Source of the DNA: Dendrobium chrysotoxum | Lineage: Eukaryota > Streptophyta > Magnoliopsida > Asparagales > Orchidaceae | Direction of reading: 5' to 3' | DNA length: 64,000 nucleotides | NCBI GenBank assembly: GCA_019925795.1 | Contig: CM034312.1 | Coordinates: forward strand, 1,706,501-1,770,500 | In this document: positions 47,221 through 59,446 of the stretch, piece by piece | Layout of the letters: every line of letters starts with the position of its first letter | How positions within the stretch are numbered: the stretch's first letter is position 1 | Program-made: the position numbers and the translations under genes | The notes under the pieces: generated by a model | Database searches by the model: none | Told to the model about the DNA's origin: nothing | The model's input: only the letters and a program-made list of their open reading frames with translations

Positions 47221-47366
47221 CTACTCCACCGCACCGAATTGGTAAAAAGGAATCGACTACTCCACCACACCGAGTTGGTGAAAGGATTTGGCTACTCTGC
47301 CTCACCGGGGAAGGTGAAAGGGATTTGGCTACTCTGTCGCATCGAAAAAGGTGGAAGGGATTTTCG
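47221..47366 (+). repeat. Four tandem units of 35-37 bp in the LTR leader
   Basis: CTACTC starts units at 47221, 47257, 47292 and 47329, each running to GGTGAAAGGGATTTGG or similar. It lies downstream of the TATA box, so it would be in the transcript. Confidence 0.8.
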
Positions 47367-47884
47367 GTTCTCAGCCATACCAAGGATGGAAGTGATTCTT
47401 GTGAGGGCAAAAGGAGAGTCACTAAAGAGTTTTAGTGCAACACCCAGAGAGAGCTCCGAGGAGTGGACATGGGTCAAGTTGATCGAGCCACTATAAAAAT
47501 TCTGATGTACTTGTTTCTTTACTTTTCCACACTTTAGTTTTTGCACTTTGCTTCGTTGAAAATTTATTTTTCTACAAATCTGAGTTAAAAATTGACATAT
47601 TTGTGATACAATAATCTTAAGAGTACTTTGTATTTAGTTTTTGTTCGTAAAAAAAAAAAAGAAATAAAAATCTGAAATAAAAGAACAAAAACACATTTGT
47701 TTTTCTGTAAAATCAAAAGCTAAAAATATAGTTCTTTATTATTTTCTTACGCTTTGAAATATATGTTTTTAAATTTAAGTTGTGAATTTGTTTAAATTTT
47801 TTCAAAAGGGATTTTTTTAAAAGAAAATTTTTAAAACATCAATTCACCCCCCTTATTGTACCTTCGTAGTTCAGTGGTCTAACA

Positions 47885-49176
47885 ACTATAAATTCAACTT
47901 TAAATATTCATTTAAATATAATTATTTCTCTAAAATTTCTTAATACTTTGAAATATTATTTTCTGAAAAACTTATATCAAAATTAATTTTGGGATTACCA
48001 AGTTAATAATTTCAAGATAATCTTATTCACATAAATATCAATTAAAATTTTATAATAGCTTCTACATAATATAAAACTTAGAGAAAAGAAATATTTTACT
48101 AAATACATATTATAATTAAATAAATTTAAAATCATGCCGCAAAATTTTCATTAATATAAGATAAATGTGGATAATAATAATAAAAATTTTGTCTATCAAA
48201 ATTTGATGCCCGTCGAATAATTTCACAAACAACGAACGTATTATGAATTCTTATAAAATTTCTAAAATTTTCAAAAATTTCTTTCTATAACTCTTTTTTC
48301 TCTCTCTAACTTTTTTTCCTTCCAACAACCCTAATCTTAAGAACTCTCTTTCTCCCTCATCTCAACATTAATCTTCCTTTATGAAAATTATTTTTGCATA
48401 AAGAAGAGTCATGTTTTTTCTCTTTTTCTCTTATTTATAGGTGAAGCTGAGTTTATACATGAAAAACACTTAGTTTGGAGAAATATTAAATGGTAAAGAA
48501 AATGAACTAGTGTGTAAACTAAGCATGCATGAATTCCTATAATTTTTTGGGAGATATTTACATGAATTAAAGATGTAAGAAACTTTGAATAAATACTTTC
48601 ATGCATTGTGACATATTTTGGAGAAAGTTTGCATGACTTACATGTAATTTTTATGATATAATATTTTTTTAAATTTGGTGATAAGTTCTTTTAAAATTTA
48701 AAATATTATCCATTTTAAATATATGAATTTATAAGATGAAGTATAATTATAATATGTACAAAAAAATTAATATTTAAATGTGACTTATGTACTATTAAAA
48801 TTATAAAATTTCTATATTAATATTCATTTCAAAACATTTGATAATTACTTATATCTTTCTCACTAAGAAAAATTAAATATCAAATAGCATGGTGTTTAAT
48901 TTTTAATTAAACAATAAAAATATTATATGCAATTTCTTAGAAATCAATATAAACTTTACATACTACTATCATTTTTAATTAGTACTTTATTTAAACATAT
49001 AATTTTCGTTTGTGCATTAATATCAAAAAAATTATTAATATAATTTCAACTTCAGAATAAAAATATTGTATTAATTAAATGAGTGTATAATGTTATTAAA
49101 ACATAATAAAATCATATTCGTTATTTTTCAATATATATAAATTATTAATTCATTTTATTAAATTCAGAGTATTACA
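47885..49176. other. AT-rich spacer inside CAX intron 1
   Basis: Very AT-rich, with no coding frame above background. It ends in GAGTATTACA, a gypsy-LTR-like terminus without a confirmed partner. Confidence 0.45.
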
Positions 49177-49532
49177 GTGATCCCCCTTCAACGTCGCAGC
49201 GCTCCCTCAAACACTACTCCAATAAAGAGAACTACGCCACAGTGGCGCCAGGTGCAGTACCGTTGCGCTCGCCCAACTCAACCTTCTAGAAAGCGGAGGA
49301 AGGTCCACTGCGCTCCATGGCACAGCGCCGCAGTGCTCCTATTCAAATTTTTTATTCCATTATAAATTCTCTAGTTTAAAATTTAAGAGATACCTAAGTA
49401 TAGGGAAAAGCCTGACTAGATTTGTCATAGGATCACAATAGGTATATTGCACTCAGAGGGCGAGTTCCTGTCATGTCGTATTGGGTTATCTGCTAAAGAT
49501 CTCTAAAAGCAGGTGCAAGTATACAATATGCA
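49177..49532 (+). other. GC-richer segment, unrecognised
   Basis: A C/G-rich island (49177-49340) with GCAGCGCTCC and GCCGCAGTGCTCC phrases, similar in flavour to CAGTGCTCC near 45050. The two may be halves of one older repeat split by later insertions. Confidence 0.35.
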
Positions 49533-49950
49533 GGGTTGTTTTGCTGCAAGAAGGATTTAATAAATTCTATAAATTCAGTTTACTAAATTTTAAAATTAAA
49601 TTCTAAAAATTATTTAACATGATAAAATTAAATTTGACTAAAATTTGATAAATTATTTGACTATTTATTTTAAGATTTAAATATCTTAATTTAAATAAAA
49701 TTTTAAAAATATCAAATTATATATTTAAATTAATTTATTTATATCTAATTTATAAAATTATTAATTTTAATTAACCATTCCTTTTTAATTCTAATTAGAT
49801 AAATTAAATTATATTTATTATATATTAATATTATAATTAATTATTAATCAATAAAATATTAAATTAAAAAAATAAAAAAATAATTAAATCTCTAACCTCT
49901 AAATGATGATCTAAATATTAACAAACAGCTAAATATATGAATTTATTTAT
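49533..49950. mobile_element. Second copy of the repeat at 44624
   Basis: GGGTTGTTTTGCTGCAAGAA and the following 350 or so bases align with 44624 onward in the same orientation. A shared flank, AGTATACAATA, lies before both. The right end is unclear. Confidence 0.55.
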
Positions 49951-50165
49951 TATCCAATTAGTTGGTTCTCTTTCCACGGTATTCTTCTCTGTCATCGCCC
50001 CCTATCTATTTCTATAATAGGTGGCGCATCTAGTAGAATCAAACCTACGCTACGAATTGACCTAGCACCTTGTTGGCATAGGTTGGATGCTTTTACCATT
50101 CAGCCATGCATGCCCTAGCGAGTGAACTAGGTGTTGTTCAAGAAAGAACGTTTCTCTTCTCTTTA

Positions 50166-51312
50166 GAGGCTGTTTGGCAACAGGTTTTATGTAGGATTTA
50201 TGCTAAATCCTGCCAAATGGGATTTAAGCGCCCCGTAAATCTCACTGTGGAATAAATCCTCTATTTCTCTCTTTTTGCAATAAATCTCGGATTTACTAAA
50301 TCCTGTAGTTCAGCAGATTTACAGGATTTGGCTAAGGAAGCGCGCGAAAGGGAGAAAATGGTTACCTTTGCAACGAGCGAGCTCCCTCTGATCCAACAAA
50401 AGAACGACGATCAATCGTGACTTTTGATCTGACTGGAAGGAACATCGTTGAAGGAGGCGAATAAGTATTTTAGTGGCTCGTTCAAAACTTTTACCTCTCA
50501 GTTCAAAACTTTACCTCTCACGTGAAGCGTAGGCAAAATAAAACTTCTCCTGGAGAAGGGAAAATAGGCCTATGGCCACGACTAACGAGAAAGAAAATCA
50601 TAAGAATTAATTAATTTAGTTCAACTAATTGAAATAAAATTATAAAAAAAATATTGTAAATAAATAATTATTAGTATAATTAGTAATTAAAAATTAATAT
50701 AATTAACTTATTTAGTATAATTTAAAATAGAAATTATTGATTATATAAATAATAGTGTAAATAATAATTAAATAATTAATGAGTAATAGAATAATTAAAT
50801 GATAAATAAGATCATTAATAATATAATTAATAATTAAAACTGATTAATAATATTTAAATAACTAATTAAACTATTAATAGGAATATTAATTAAATAATTA
50901 ATAATTTCAAAAAATGATTAACTAATTAATTAGATTTCAAATAATTATTAAATTAACATTTAAATAAGTAATTTGATAATTAATATTATAATTGTAATTA
51001 ATTTATTAGTTAAATTATTTGATAATAAGCTAACTTCTAATTATATCATTTATTATTATAACTTATTGACTATAATTAAAATTGAAATTAATAAATAACT
51101 TGTATTTAACACCTAAATTAAATTCAAAATATAATAAATTTTATTTTAATAAATAATCCGTCTTAAATTCTAAATTAGATTGCCAAATAATTTTACAGGA
51201 TTTATCACTTAACTTGATAAACAGTTTTCAGGATTTAACAGCTCCAACGTTAACTAAATCCAGGATTTATTAAATCCTAAACAGTTAAATTTTGCTCGTT
51301 GCCAACAGCCCC
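50166..51312. mobile_element. Tourist/Harbinger-like element with TTA target duplication
   Basis: The ends are GAGGCTGTTTGGCAAC and, reversed from the right, GGGGCTGTTGGCAAC. TTA flanks both ends (50163-50165 and 51313-51315). Length is 1147 bp. The interior is a GC-richer start followed by some 550 bases of TAATTAAT-type sequence; there is no transposase, so it is non-autonomous. Confidence 0.8.
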
Positions 51313-51415
51313 TTAGTCTTTTATCTTTTTGTTTTTTTTAGGCCCTTAGTCTTTATCTATGCTCTCTTCTTAGAGCCGCCTAGGGTTTGCTTTTCCTCGT
51401 CGCCATTTCTTCAAA

Positions 51416-51449
51416 ATGATGGCAGCACGCCAGCTGATTGCTTTCAAAG
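51416..51449 (+). other. Possible first exon fragment on the + strand
   Basis: A telo-box-like TAGGGTTT (51381) and CT-rich leader precede ATGATGGCAGCACGCC, open for 11 codons to a GTAGCA donor-like site. This layout is typical of plant housekeeping genes, but no second exon was found and CAX exon 1 follows in antisense. Treat as a curiosity. Confidence 0.25.
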
Positions 51450-51655
51450 GTAGCAACTCAAGCCCCAACACACAACCCCTGCGACTCACACTGCCTCTGT
51501 TGCCCCCATATTCGTAATCGTTGATTTGTAAATATTAAACTCCATATCAACACGAAAAAAAAAAAAACCAGAGAACAGATATCATAGCTTAACCTAAAAT
51601 GAAGGCAAGAAAACGGAGAAATTGACGAAGCAGGAAAGCAGCAGCGACGACTCAC

Positions 51656-51940
51656 CCGTCCAAACCTCCAGTTATGTGCAACAAAGGCAAGCGGCACCGC
51701 CAAAAAGAGCACGAAAAGCTTTGTCCCGAGCAAAACCTCCTGGAGATTAGTCAGGAGATTGCGGAGAACTCGGAAACGGACCTTGGAGACGAGCGAGTTG
51801 TCCGACCTCTTCCGCAGCGAAGAAGATGACAAATTGTGAGCGGTGCGCCCGCGGCCGTGACTTTGGCGAATCTCCTTGGTGAGCCCTCGTTCCACGCCGC
51901 TTGCGTCGAACACCCCGGTCTCATTCACCACCGAAGCCAT
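51656..51940 (-). CDS. CAX: CAX-type cation/proton exchanger, exon 1
   Basis: The minus strand encodes 95 residues from ATG at 51940 to FGR before a GTGAGT donor. The start MASVVNETGVFDASG is a soluble N-terminal tail of the type that is autoinhibitory in some plant CAX proteins. Then come SSSLRKRSDNSLVSKVRFR and LRNLLTNLQEVLLGTKLFVLFLAVPLAFVAHNW, the conserved lead-in and first hydrophobic segment of vacuolar Ca2+/H+ exchangers. It joins in phase to exon 2 at 42872, giving an 8.8-kb first intron that holds the copia LTR and Tourist-like elements. The open frame past 51656 is intron. Confidence 0.92.
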
Positions 51941-52088
51941 CGCCTACTCTGAGTTGATTTTCACAGAAGCAAATCGTCGAACAGGTGGCGGGCGAAGTTT
52001 GCCCGGGAACTGCTTTGCAGTTGCTACGCGCCGTACTGCCCAACTAGTCTTCTTTCTCGGTCGTTGTCGGACTGGCAATTAGGAGAGC

Positions 52089-52100
52089 TAAATATAACGA
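52089..52100 (-). promoter_or_regulatory. Possible CAX TATA box
   Basis: The minus strand reads GTTATATTTAGC, about 150 bases before the CAX start codon and followed by a C/T-rich leader. Position and composition fit; there is no further support. Confidence 0.4.
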
Positions 52101-52319
52101 CTTTGACAGAGGCGGAGCTGTGAGGAAGAAAGCTAGATGCTTCTTCCAAGCCAGTGACCCTGGCAAATATATAAATTTAAAATTCACGAAATTTGACCAT
52201 TTAAATTAATTTTACGAGTGAGTGTCCCTACTCTATAATTTGAGAAGCGATTTATCTAATGTACAAAATATAAATTATAAAAGATGAACCTTTGGCAAGC
52301 ATCTACTTCGGTTGAGATG

Positions 52320-52760
52320 GTGGCGTTGGCACTGTAATCAACATTGGGCACGTGAGTGATGAGGGGTGTCATTGTTGGTGTGGACTTTAGCATTAATTAT
52401 GATGATGCATGGATGAGTGTTGTTATTAGTGTTGATGATGATGTGTCGATTTGGTATTTGTGTTGATGATGAGCATCGACATTGTTAGCAACAATATACG
52501 TGAGTGTTGGTGTCGATAATGGACGTCAATATTGATAGTGATGCCAAACATAGAGTACTTGGTGTCGACAACAGGCATTTGCCATGTTGGAAAATATCTG
52601 TTGTATGTGCCAAGTGTTGACATTGGTACTAACAATAGAAGTTGAGCTTTCTGCCCATGTAGGACTTCACATTGAGAATGGAAGTTGAGAATGGAAGTCA
52701 GTGTTGATACCTATCATAGACATTAGTATAGATATCGAATATCAAGCTTAGTGGTGATAT
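52320..52760 (+). repeat. Degenerate GTTGATGAT/GTCGAC-type repeat
   Basis: Phrases like GTGTTGATGATG, GACATTGTTAG and GTGTCGATAATGG recur with loose spacing. It is a decayed simple or minisatellite sequence upstream of CAX. Confidence 0.5.
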
Positions 52761-53498
52761 TGTGCGTCGAAATTCTTTGACTTTGTGGGATGTGTCACCT
52801 TCTGACAAGGCTTTAACAATTAAAATTTGTTGAGTCAGCAAGACCTCATGATTTTCTCATTAAAATTTCCGCATTATAAAATATAGTATTCCCAATTCTC
52901 TTACATCTTCTAATTTATGTCGGGGTATTAATGTAAGATTTATGAAGCTTTTTGGATCACCATAAACTTCTAATTTATGAACTATTTGTGAATTACTCAA
53001 CATATTTCAAAATATTTCATTCTTTCCTAATGGCATTGCCCATATCATTTCTTCAATCAATTACCAACCTTATGCATGCAGGTGGGATATCTAATAAAAG
53101 GCTCGCATATAGAACAGGAGAAATGGCTCTCAACCCCATGAGCATGAAGACAAATTAATAAAAAAAAAAAAAAGAAATTGCCTGTCACTAGAGAACAAGA
53201 AAAAATATATTTAATGAGAAAAAATTTGAAAAATATAATTGTTGTACCAATTATCATCAATGGATTGCAACAAAACTCACAGCTTGCTAAACAGGAAGAA
53301 TTGAACAAACAAAAAAAATGGACCACCGAGAAAAGAGCATCCGAAGCAGGAAATGAAGTTAATTTTGTTGTTTAATGTTTATAGAAATATATAGAAGAAG
53401 AAAATATAGAAAATAAAAGGAATACAAACTCATGACAAAAAAAAAAAAAAAATTTTTGTTTTGGGGGAAATAATTGAGTGATAAACCCTTTTTTTATT
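52761..53498. other. AT-rich spacer, nothing recognised
   Basis: Plain AT-rich sequence with A runs near 53160 and 53440. The short open frames on both strands have no similarity I can name. Confidence 0.5.
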
Positions 53499-53960
53499 AC
53501 TATTGATACGTCATTAAAAATTACTTTGATCGAGCACGAATCTCGAGGCGTATTCAATTTGAAAACTTTCAAAATTAAATTCGGTATCATCTGAATTCCA
53601 ATTTCAGCAAACTTATAGTCGAACTGAACATCTCAAAGAGATGAACCTAACGATACCAAAATCGGTCCAACCTAAGCCCAAATGGGTCCAAATCAGGGGC
53701 TCGGACCACATTTGGAAGGGTCAAATCATTATTTGGATGATAAATTGATATTCAAATATGGCATGCTTATAGTCAAATCAAGCAGCTCGGCGAGACGAAT
53801 CTAACGAGCCCAAGATCGCTGAATTCGGACATCGTTAAGGCACCTAAACAGTTGAAAAACTCCATAAGATCGGGGGAATCAATACAAGCCATCCGATGGA
53901 GCACTCCGAACTTGCCCCGGACCTTCTCTATATTTACGAGGAGTGCCACTCATGAAAATC

Positions 53961-53967
53961 TATAAAT
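53961..53967 (+). promoter_or_regulatory. LTR TATA box
   Basis: TATAAAT in CTATAAATAGA, conserved in the related LTR at the window's left edge. Transcription would start about 30 bases later, just ahead of the GC-rich repeat. Confidence 0.65.
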
Positions 53968-54059
53968 AGACTCCCACTCTCTTCATGAAGGGGACCTTTG
54001 GCTGGAGATAGGAGAGAGCTCTAAGGCTTCCGGAGCTCTAGTGCCATCGCCGGCGAACT

Positions 54060-54745
54060 CCCATCAACATTCGTCGGACCACCGTCCGGCCGCCGACCAC
54101 CACCGGACTTCCACCCGGCCTCCGACCTTCGTCAGACCATCACCCGGCCGTCGCCGGACTTCAGCTCGACCTTCATCGGAACACTGCCCGGGCGCCGACC
54201 GCCGTCAGACTTCCACCCGGCCGCTGACGCCGCCGGACTTCAGCCCGACCTTCATCAGACCACCGCCTGGATGCCGACAGCCGTCGGACTTCCACCCGGC
54301 CTCCGACAGACTTCCGCCCGGCCACCGACTGCCGCCGGACTTCAGCCCGACCTTTGTTGGACCACCGCCAGACCGCCGACTGCCGCCAGACTTCCACCCG
54401 GCCGCCGACCACTTCCGAACTTAAGGCCGACCTTCGTTAGACCACCGTCCTGCCGCGACAGCCGCCAAACTTCCACCCGGCCGCCGACCGCCGACTGCCG
54501 CCGAACTTCAGCCCGACCTTCGTCGGATCATCGCCTGGCCACCGATCGCCGCTGGACTTCCACTTGGCCATCGACTGCCTCCAGACTTCCACCTGGGCGC
54601 AGACCGCCTCCAGACTTCCACCTAGCCGCTGACTACCGTCAGACTTCAGCCCGACTTTTGTCAGACCACCGCCCAGCCGCCAACCGCCGTCAGACTTTCG
54701 CCCGGCTACCGACCACCACCGGACTTCCGCCCGACCTTTGTCGGA
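54060..54745 (+). repeat. GC-rich minisatellite, about 80-bp unit
   Basis: Phrases CGGACTTCCACCCGGCC, CGCCGACCGCCG and CGGACTTCAGCCCGACCTTC alternate. The last one lies at about 54161, 54240, 54342, 54422, 54508 and 54646, so the unit is near 80 bases with larger steps where units were gained. Frames stay open for 380-550 bases on the + strand and for 240 bases on the other. Confidence 0.85.
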
Positions 54746-55379
54746 TCATTCCCCATCAACTGAACTTCTGCCCGGACACCGTCGGACTTTGGCCCGAATA
54801 TCACCAAATCTTTGTCTAACTCTCCAAGCTACTGTAATTTGATCGCCTCTAAGTCGAGGGATGGGTCAACCCCTGTAATTCACTCAAGTTTAGTGGAATC
54901 TTTTTCACCTAGGCGAGGCCCCATGATTTTTCCCTCTTTACGTAAAAAAGATCTTGTGCTTCACTTCTTTCTTTCTGTTTGTGTGCTGGATATTCGTGCA
55001 TCGCTAAGACAAAAACTTTACTCACTCTATCGCCACGAATCCTCTAGCCCACAACAACTATGAAAAAAATTACGAAGGGCCATAGACCATTTACAACAAA
55101 ATAAGATGCGGGTATAACCTTAGAGCCGTACCAAAAAAAATTCTTCATGCTCAAAGTATAAAGATGTGAAAACACAACTGTTCGACTACAAAGTAAGACA
55201 AAAAAAATTGAAAAAATCAAAATAAAATACAGAGAAAGACTAGATTCAATCAGCAACAAAAAACCTCCCATATATGGTACTCGAGAAGCAATAAGACCAA
55301 TAGGTTGCCTGAGCATAAAGAGCAAAGGCTATCCAGGGGGTGGAGATGGGGTAGAGCAAAAATGCCATTCCTTCCTTGT

Positions 55380-57040
55380 AAACTTGAAATTCGATAAAAT
55401 TTTAGTGGCTAGGAGGATGTTATCTGAGGCCATTCTAATTTTGATAAAGCTAGCTTAAGAAGAGTCAATAATAAAGGGCAATAAGTTTTATTATAATGTC
55501 TAGAATCTTTGTAATGATTTTGTAGATAGTATTACAAAGTGAAATAGGCCTGGAATTCTTGATATTTCCAGCATTGGGGGTCTTAAGGATGAGAGATATA
55601 CCAGTGTTTAATTTTCTTGGAAAGATAGCATTTCCTAAAAAAATGATGGACTACTTTGCATACATGCTTGCTAGTATCCTCCTAGTTGAAGGCATGAAAA
55701 TCAAAGGAGAACCTTTTTGGGCTAGGAGATGAATTTTCGGAGGAGAAGGGCCCCTCATTAATGAGATCATTAGATATAGGGGTTGTAAGAAGGGGAATTA
55801 TATACTGAGAAATTTTTCTTCCAATGGGGAGGGGGATTTTAGAGGAAGGTGTTGGAAAGTGTTGGGGAGTTCAAAATTTGTTGATGGTGGTTTAGCTACA
55901 TCAATAATGTCAGAATGATTGGAGAATGATCCATGGTCGATGATAAGCTCCCTGAAACTGTAGGTTTTTTTTCTACATTTGTTTTTAACATGCAGACACT
56001 TTAATTCCTCTTCTCCTTTTGTTAGCCAATTAGTTTTTCCTCTTTGAACAATCCAAGAAGCTAAGGTGGCATGAGAGTTGGCAATATTGTCACCTAAAGT
56101 GTTTGCCCTTAAGTTCAACAATTGGTTTGAAAAGGAGATCAAAGCAAGCAACTTGCTACTCCTCAGTAGCAAATAGGTGGTTAGAATATTGCCAACACTT
56201 ATCTTTTATGGAGTTCTTATGATTTTTAAGCTTTGAGTAGCGAGAGTTTATTGGATCATTGGTATGTGGTTCAGAGAAGGTTGAATTCAGGACTTCCCAA
56301 AATTGAGGGAGTTTACTCCAATAATTTTTATATTGGAGTCTATGTTGGTTAGGGGAAGCTTGATCAATGAGGATGATCAATGGTGAGTGATAGAAACATT
56401 TGGGGCTATAAACTTTGAAATAGTAAGTAGGAAATTCTTGAAGCCACTAATCATTAATAAGAACTCTATCAAACTTAATGTGTATAGAAGAGTCGAGCAT
56501 GTGGCTAAACCAGTTGTAATTTAACACAACAAAGGAAAGATCAATAAGCTCAATATTAAAAGCATACTATTGAAGTCCCAAGATTTGGAGATGGGAACTA
56601 GAACACCACCACTTTTTTTATTCTAATTGCAAAAATAGTTGAAATCCCCAAGAAAACCCATGGTTGTAAGGATGAAAAAACCAAATTACTAATATTCCTT
56701 AGGGTTTTCCAAAGTTGAGTCCTATCAGAAGGAGGAGTTAGCGTCATAAACAACTAACAAAGCAAAAGTCAATTAAGCACTAATTTTTATAGTTCCATGA
56801 CTGACTTGGGAGTCATGTAAGATGGGGAGCTAGAAAGCTAGCTTAGATGCATTCCACTTAATCCAGATTCTACTAGATTGAGAGAAAGAGAAGTTATTGC
56901 AACTTACCTCATCGAGAAAAAGGGAGTGGTTTGAGTAGAGCCACTGGTTACTAACATGAGTGATTTTTATTTTGGCCTCCATGACACAAAAGAGAACCAA
57001 ATTGAAATGGCTAACAAGTTCCTGCAATTAAGAACCTTAT
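55380..57040 (-). pseudogene. Decayed L1-type LINE (endonuclease and reverse transcriptase remains)
   Basis: Read leftward: an endonuclease-like stretch (LVLFCVMEAKIKITHV then SSRIWIKWNASK, about 57027-56830), a mid-region (LPQFWEVLNSTFSEP and QRGKTNWLTKGEEE, 56380-55950), then RT remains with RPISLCNTIYKIITK-like and DNILLATKIL-like phrases in shifting frames (about 55700-55400). The order matches plant L1 LINEs. Stops and frame changes are many, so it is dead. Confidence 0.75.
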
Positions 57041-57700
57041 TAAGTATATGAAAACTTCTCATGTTCTAAGAGGAAAAGTTTAAAAATTTTCATTTGAATT
57101 TTGGGGGCAGGTAGGGTGATATTTTGGCCTTAGTGGTATCATTGACTTTGGCAGAGCATGAAGGTTGTATGTTGAGGGCTTTTGTAGGTCAGTTCATGCT
57201 TCAAGAGGTGCAACATTATAGTTCTCCAAAGCGACTGCAAAATGGAAAAGCTATTAAGTTAATGGTTAGGGTGTAATGAGACATATTAAGATGTGAGGGG
57301 TCATTTGTAATAGCCCATATTTTGACTCAGATAAATAATTTTTTTTGAGTCATTATAAGTTCAAATTACAAACCGCCTTTACTATAGCATTGAGATTGTA
57401 GTATTTTAATAACACGAATTTTTTTGTAATTTTTTTACACTCGTGAAAATCCTTAAGAAATTGACACCTGTCGGTACACATGAGGATTTCGAGACCATCA
57501 AAATGTCCATTTTACAAACCAATTTCACCAATATTTTGTAAATAAAATAATTTATTTTATGGATATTTTTTTATCATTTTTAAATCATAAAATTATTTAT
57601 TTAAATTTTATACTAAAAAATTGATTAAATTAAATATTATATTAACATTATATTATATTATATTCTCACCTAAATATCTAATTCCATTACTGTTTGATTG
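57041..57700. other. Spacer with an LTR-like start
   Basis: TGTAATAGCCCATATTTTGA near 57305 resembles a gypsy LTR start on the + strand; the rest is AT-rich. The diverged Tat-type LTR begins to its right and may have inserted here. Confidence 0.35.
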
Positions 57701-59446
57701 AAAAAAAATATTGTTTTGAAAAAGGGTTTAATTTTTTTTTGGAAAGTTAAATTTCTGGAATTTAAATTTTATACTCGAACAGTTATTATGAATGATATAT
57801 CACCTCGAAAAGTGAACATATCGTTCCCTAATAGGTTCAGATTATAAATCTTGATTTATCCTGATTATCGTAGTCAAACTCAAGGAGAAATAACATATGA
57901 TCCCGAAGAATCAGAATGATGTTTAATCCAATGTTTAACTATAATAATCTAGTAAAGAGATCATTAATTTCATAATCAAAGTTACAATAATAGTACGATA
58001 TATCTTTCCAAAGAAAGAGGATATCGTCTGTTATCGATCATTTGAAAATAACGATAATGATCGTTGACTTTTGAATTTCCCAAAGATAATTAATTGAGGA
58101 TTTTGAAAATCTTAATTTTGAAAATCAGGTCTGGGTTTCTAAATCTCCTACGAGCGCAAGCCCTCGTAGTTAATTACATCATAGGAAACCAGAAAATTTC
58201 TTACGAATACTCTCGATTAAAATAGCGATACGAATTTCATTAAAGAATTCAAAGCTAGATATCAAGGGAGGTAGGGACTGGAATTTTCAAATGGGATTGG
58301 TTCAAAATTGAACACTTATTTCTTGAGTCAAAGGAAGAAGAGTAGGAGGTGTTTTGAGATTCTGAATTACTTCAGAAACACCTCAAACTATCCTAAGTGT
58401 TGGGCTTGAATTAGATTGAAAGAGATTTAATATTTGAGTGATCAATTTTATTAGAAAGTTGAAATTAGATTCCCAGAAGATTGAGGTCTTAAGATTGAAG
58501 ATTTGCCTCAGAACCTAAGTCTAAAATTGTGTACTGAGAATCAGTGACCCGAATCCTAGCTAATGTAATGCAATCTGGACTTACCCCGGCCTGGATTGGG
58601 GAGCCAGCTAAACCACCTAAACACTTTAAAACCATGAGTCAAGTCTTTTAAATGTAGAGTGGTTAGGGATGTTATTTAAGATTGAGTTTGAGAAGTTGGG
58701 GTCGACATCTAGAGCAGATTCCTAATTGACCCCTCAACTTATGTTGGGTGAAATGCTTAAGCTAAAAATACAATTAATATTTAGACTCAATTTTTAATTT
58801 GTATCTAATGCAATGCATGCTAGTTGACTCGATAAAATGCTTAAATCAAAATGAAGCAGTTTTAAAATAGGCTTAAAAATAGGTTTTATCCTAGAGATTG
58901 CACAACATCCCCTTGGATAGAATTGCACCCTAATAGGTCAGGTGGTCTGCTAGAACCCGCAGGCGGGGAGGTGCCTAACACGGTAGAGAAGGTTCAATAT
59001 GATGCATGAAAAACTCCCGGCGAGTCCGGGCTTACTTCTTAAGAGCGTTAGAGTTTCTATCTGAGCTTAAATTTTTTTAATTTTGTTTAAGTAGAAAAGG
59101 TTGATGACCGTACCCTCACGAGCCTCCGACCGGGTTTCAGGCTAAATCAAAATCGACATGCAAGAGCGCCAAATAAACTACTAAAAGCATACGGGTCCTT
59201 AATCGCAATCAACACATCAATTAAATCAATTAAATAATTAAATTAATTAAATAAATGCTCAAACTGAAAGTCCATAGGCAAGTGCCCTTAAATTATACAA
59301 CCCAGGGTCTGCAGGAAAGTAAAGTGGCCGGGTACCACTAACTACAACCCGGATTCTACTCCTAAGACTCAAGTGACTTTGAGATTTGAGATCCTTCCCA
59401 TTCTTCACTTCTTCGTCTTCTTGAAACTCCTTGGATCGTCGGGTCT

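Larger units (their letters stand above)
46059..47884 (+). mobile_element. Copia-type LTR (solo or lone LTR)
   Basis: It starts TGTTGCAATCC with TTTTGATGATAACAAA soon after, and ends near CAATTCACCCCCCTT...CTAACA. This start and end pair is typical of plant Ty1/copia LTRs. A TATA box (CTATAAAAGG, about 46870) sits mid-element with the GTAC array upstream. No internal coding region or primer site follows, so it is a lone LTR. No clean target duplication was found, and the outer bases are approximate. Confidence 0.65.
53504..55056 (+). mobile_element. Solo LTR with 5-bp target duplication
   Basis: It starts TGATACGTCA and ends CCCACAACA, with ACTAT directly outside at 53499-53503 and 55057-55061. 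No primer site or coding region lies next to it, so it is a solo LTR left by recombination between two LTRs. It holds a TATA box (TATAAATAGA, 53961), a GC-rich minisatellite, and a late part with GTAAAAAAGATCTTGTGCTT, a phrase common near the end of plant LTRs. The first 540 bases match 1-547 in reverse. Confidence 0.9.

Noticed and set aside
45139..49176. A 4-kb gypsy LTR from TGTCACGACCC to GAGTATTACA with a nested copia LTR
   Set aside because: The ends look right but flanking bases do not form a target duplication, and internal order could not be tested.
54041..54819. Possible proline/arginine-rich protein
   Set aside because: The frames follow from the GC-rich minisatellite, lack a convincing ATG and lie inside a solo LTR.
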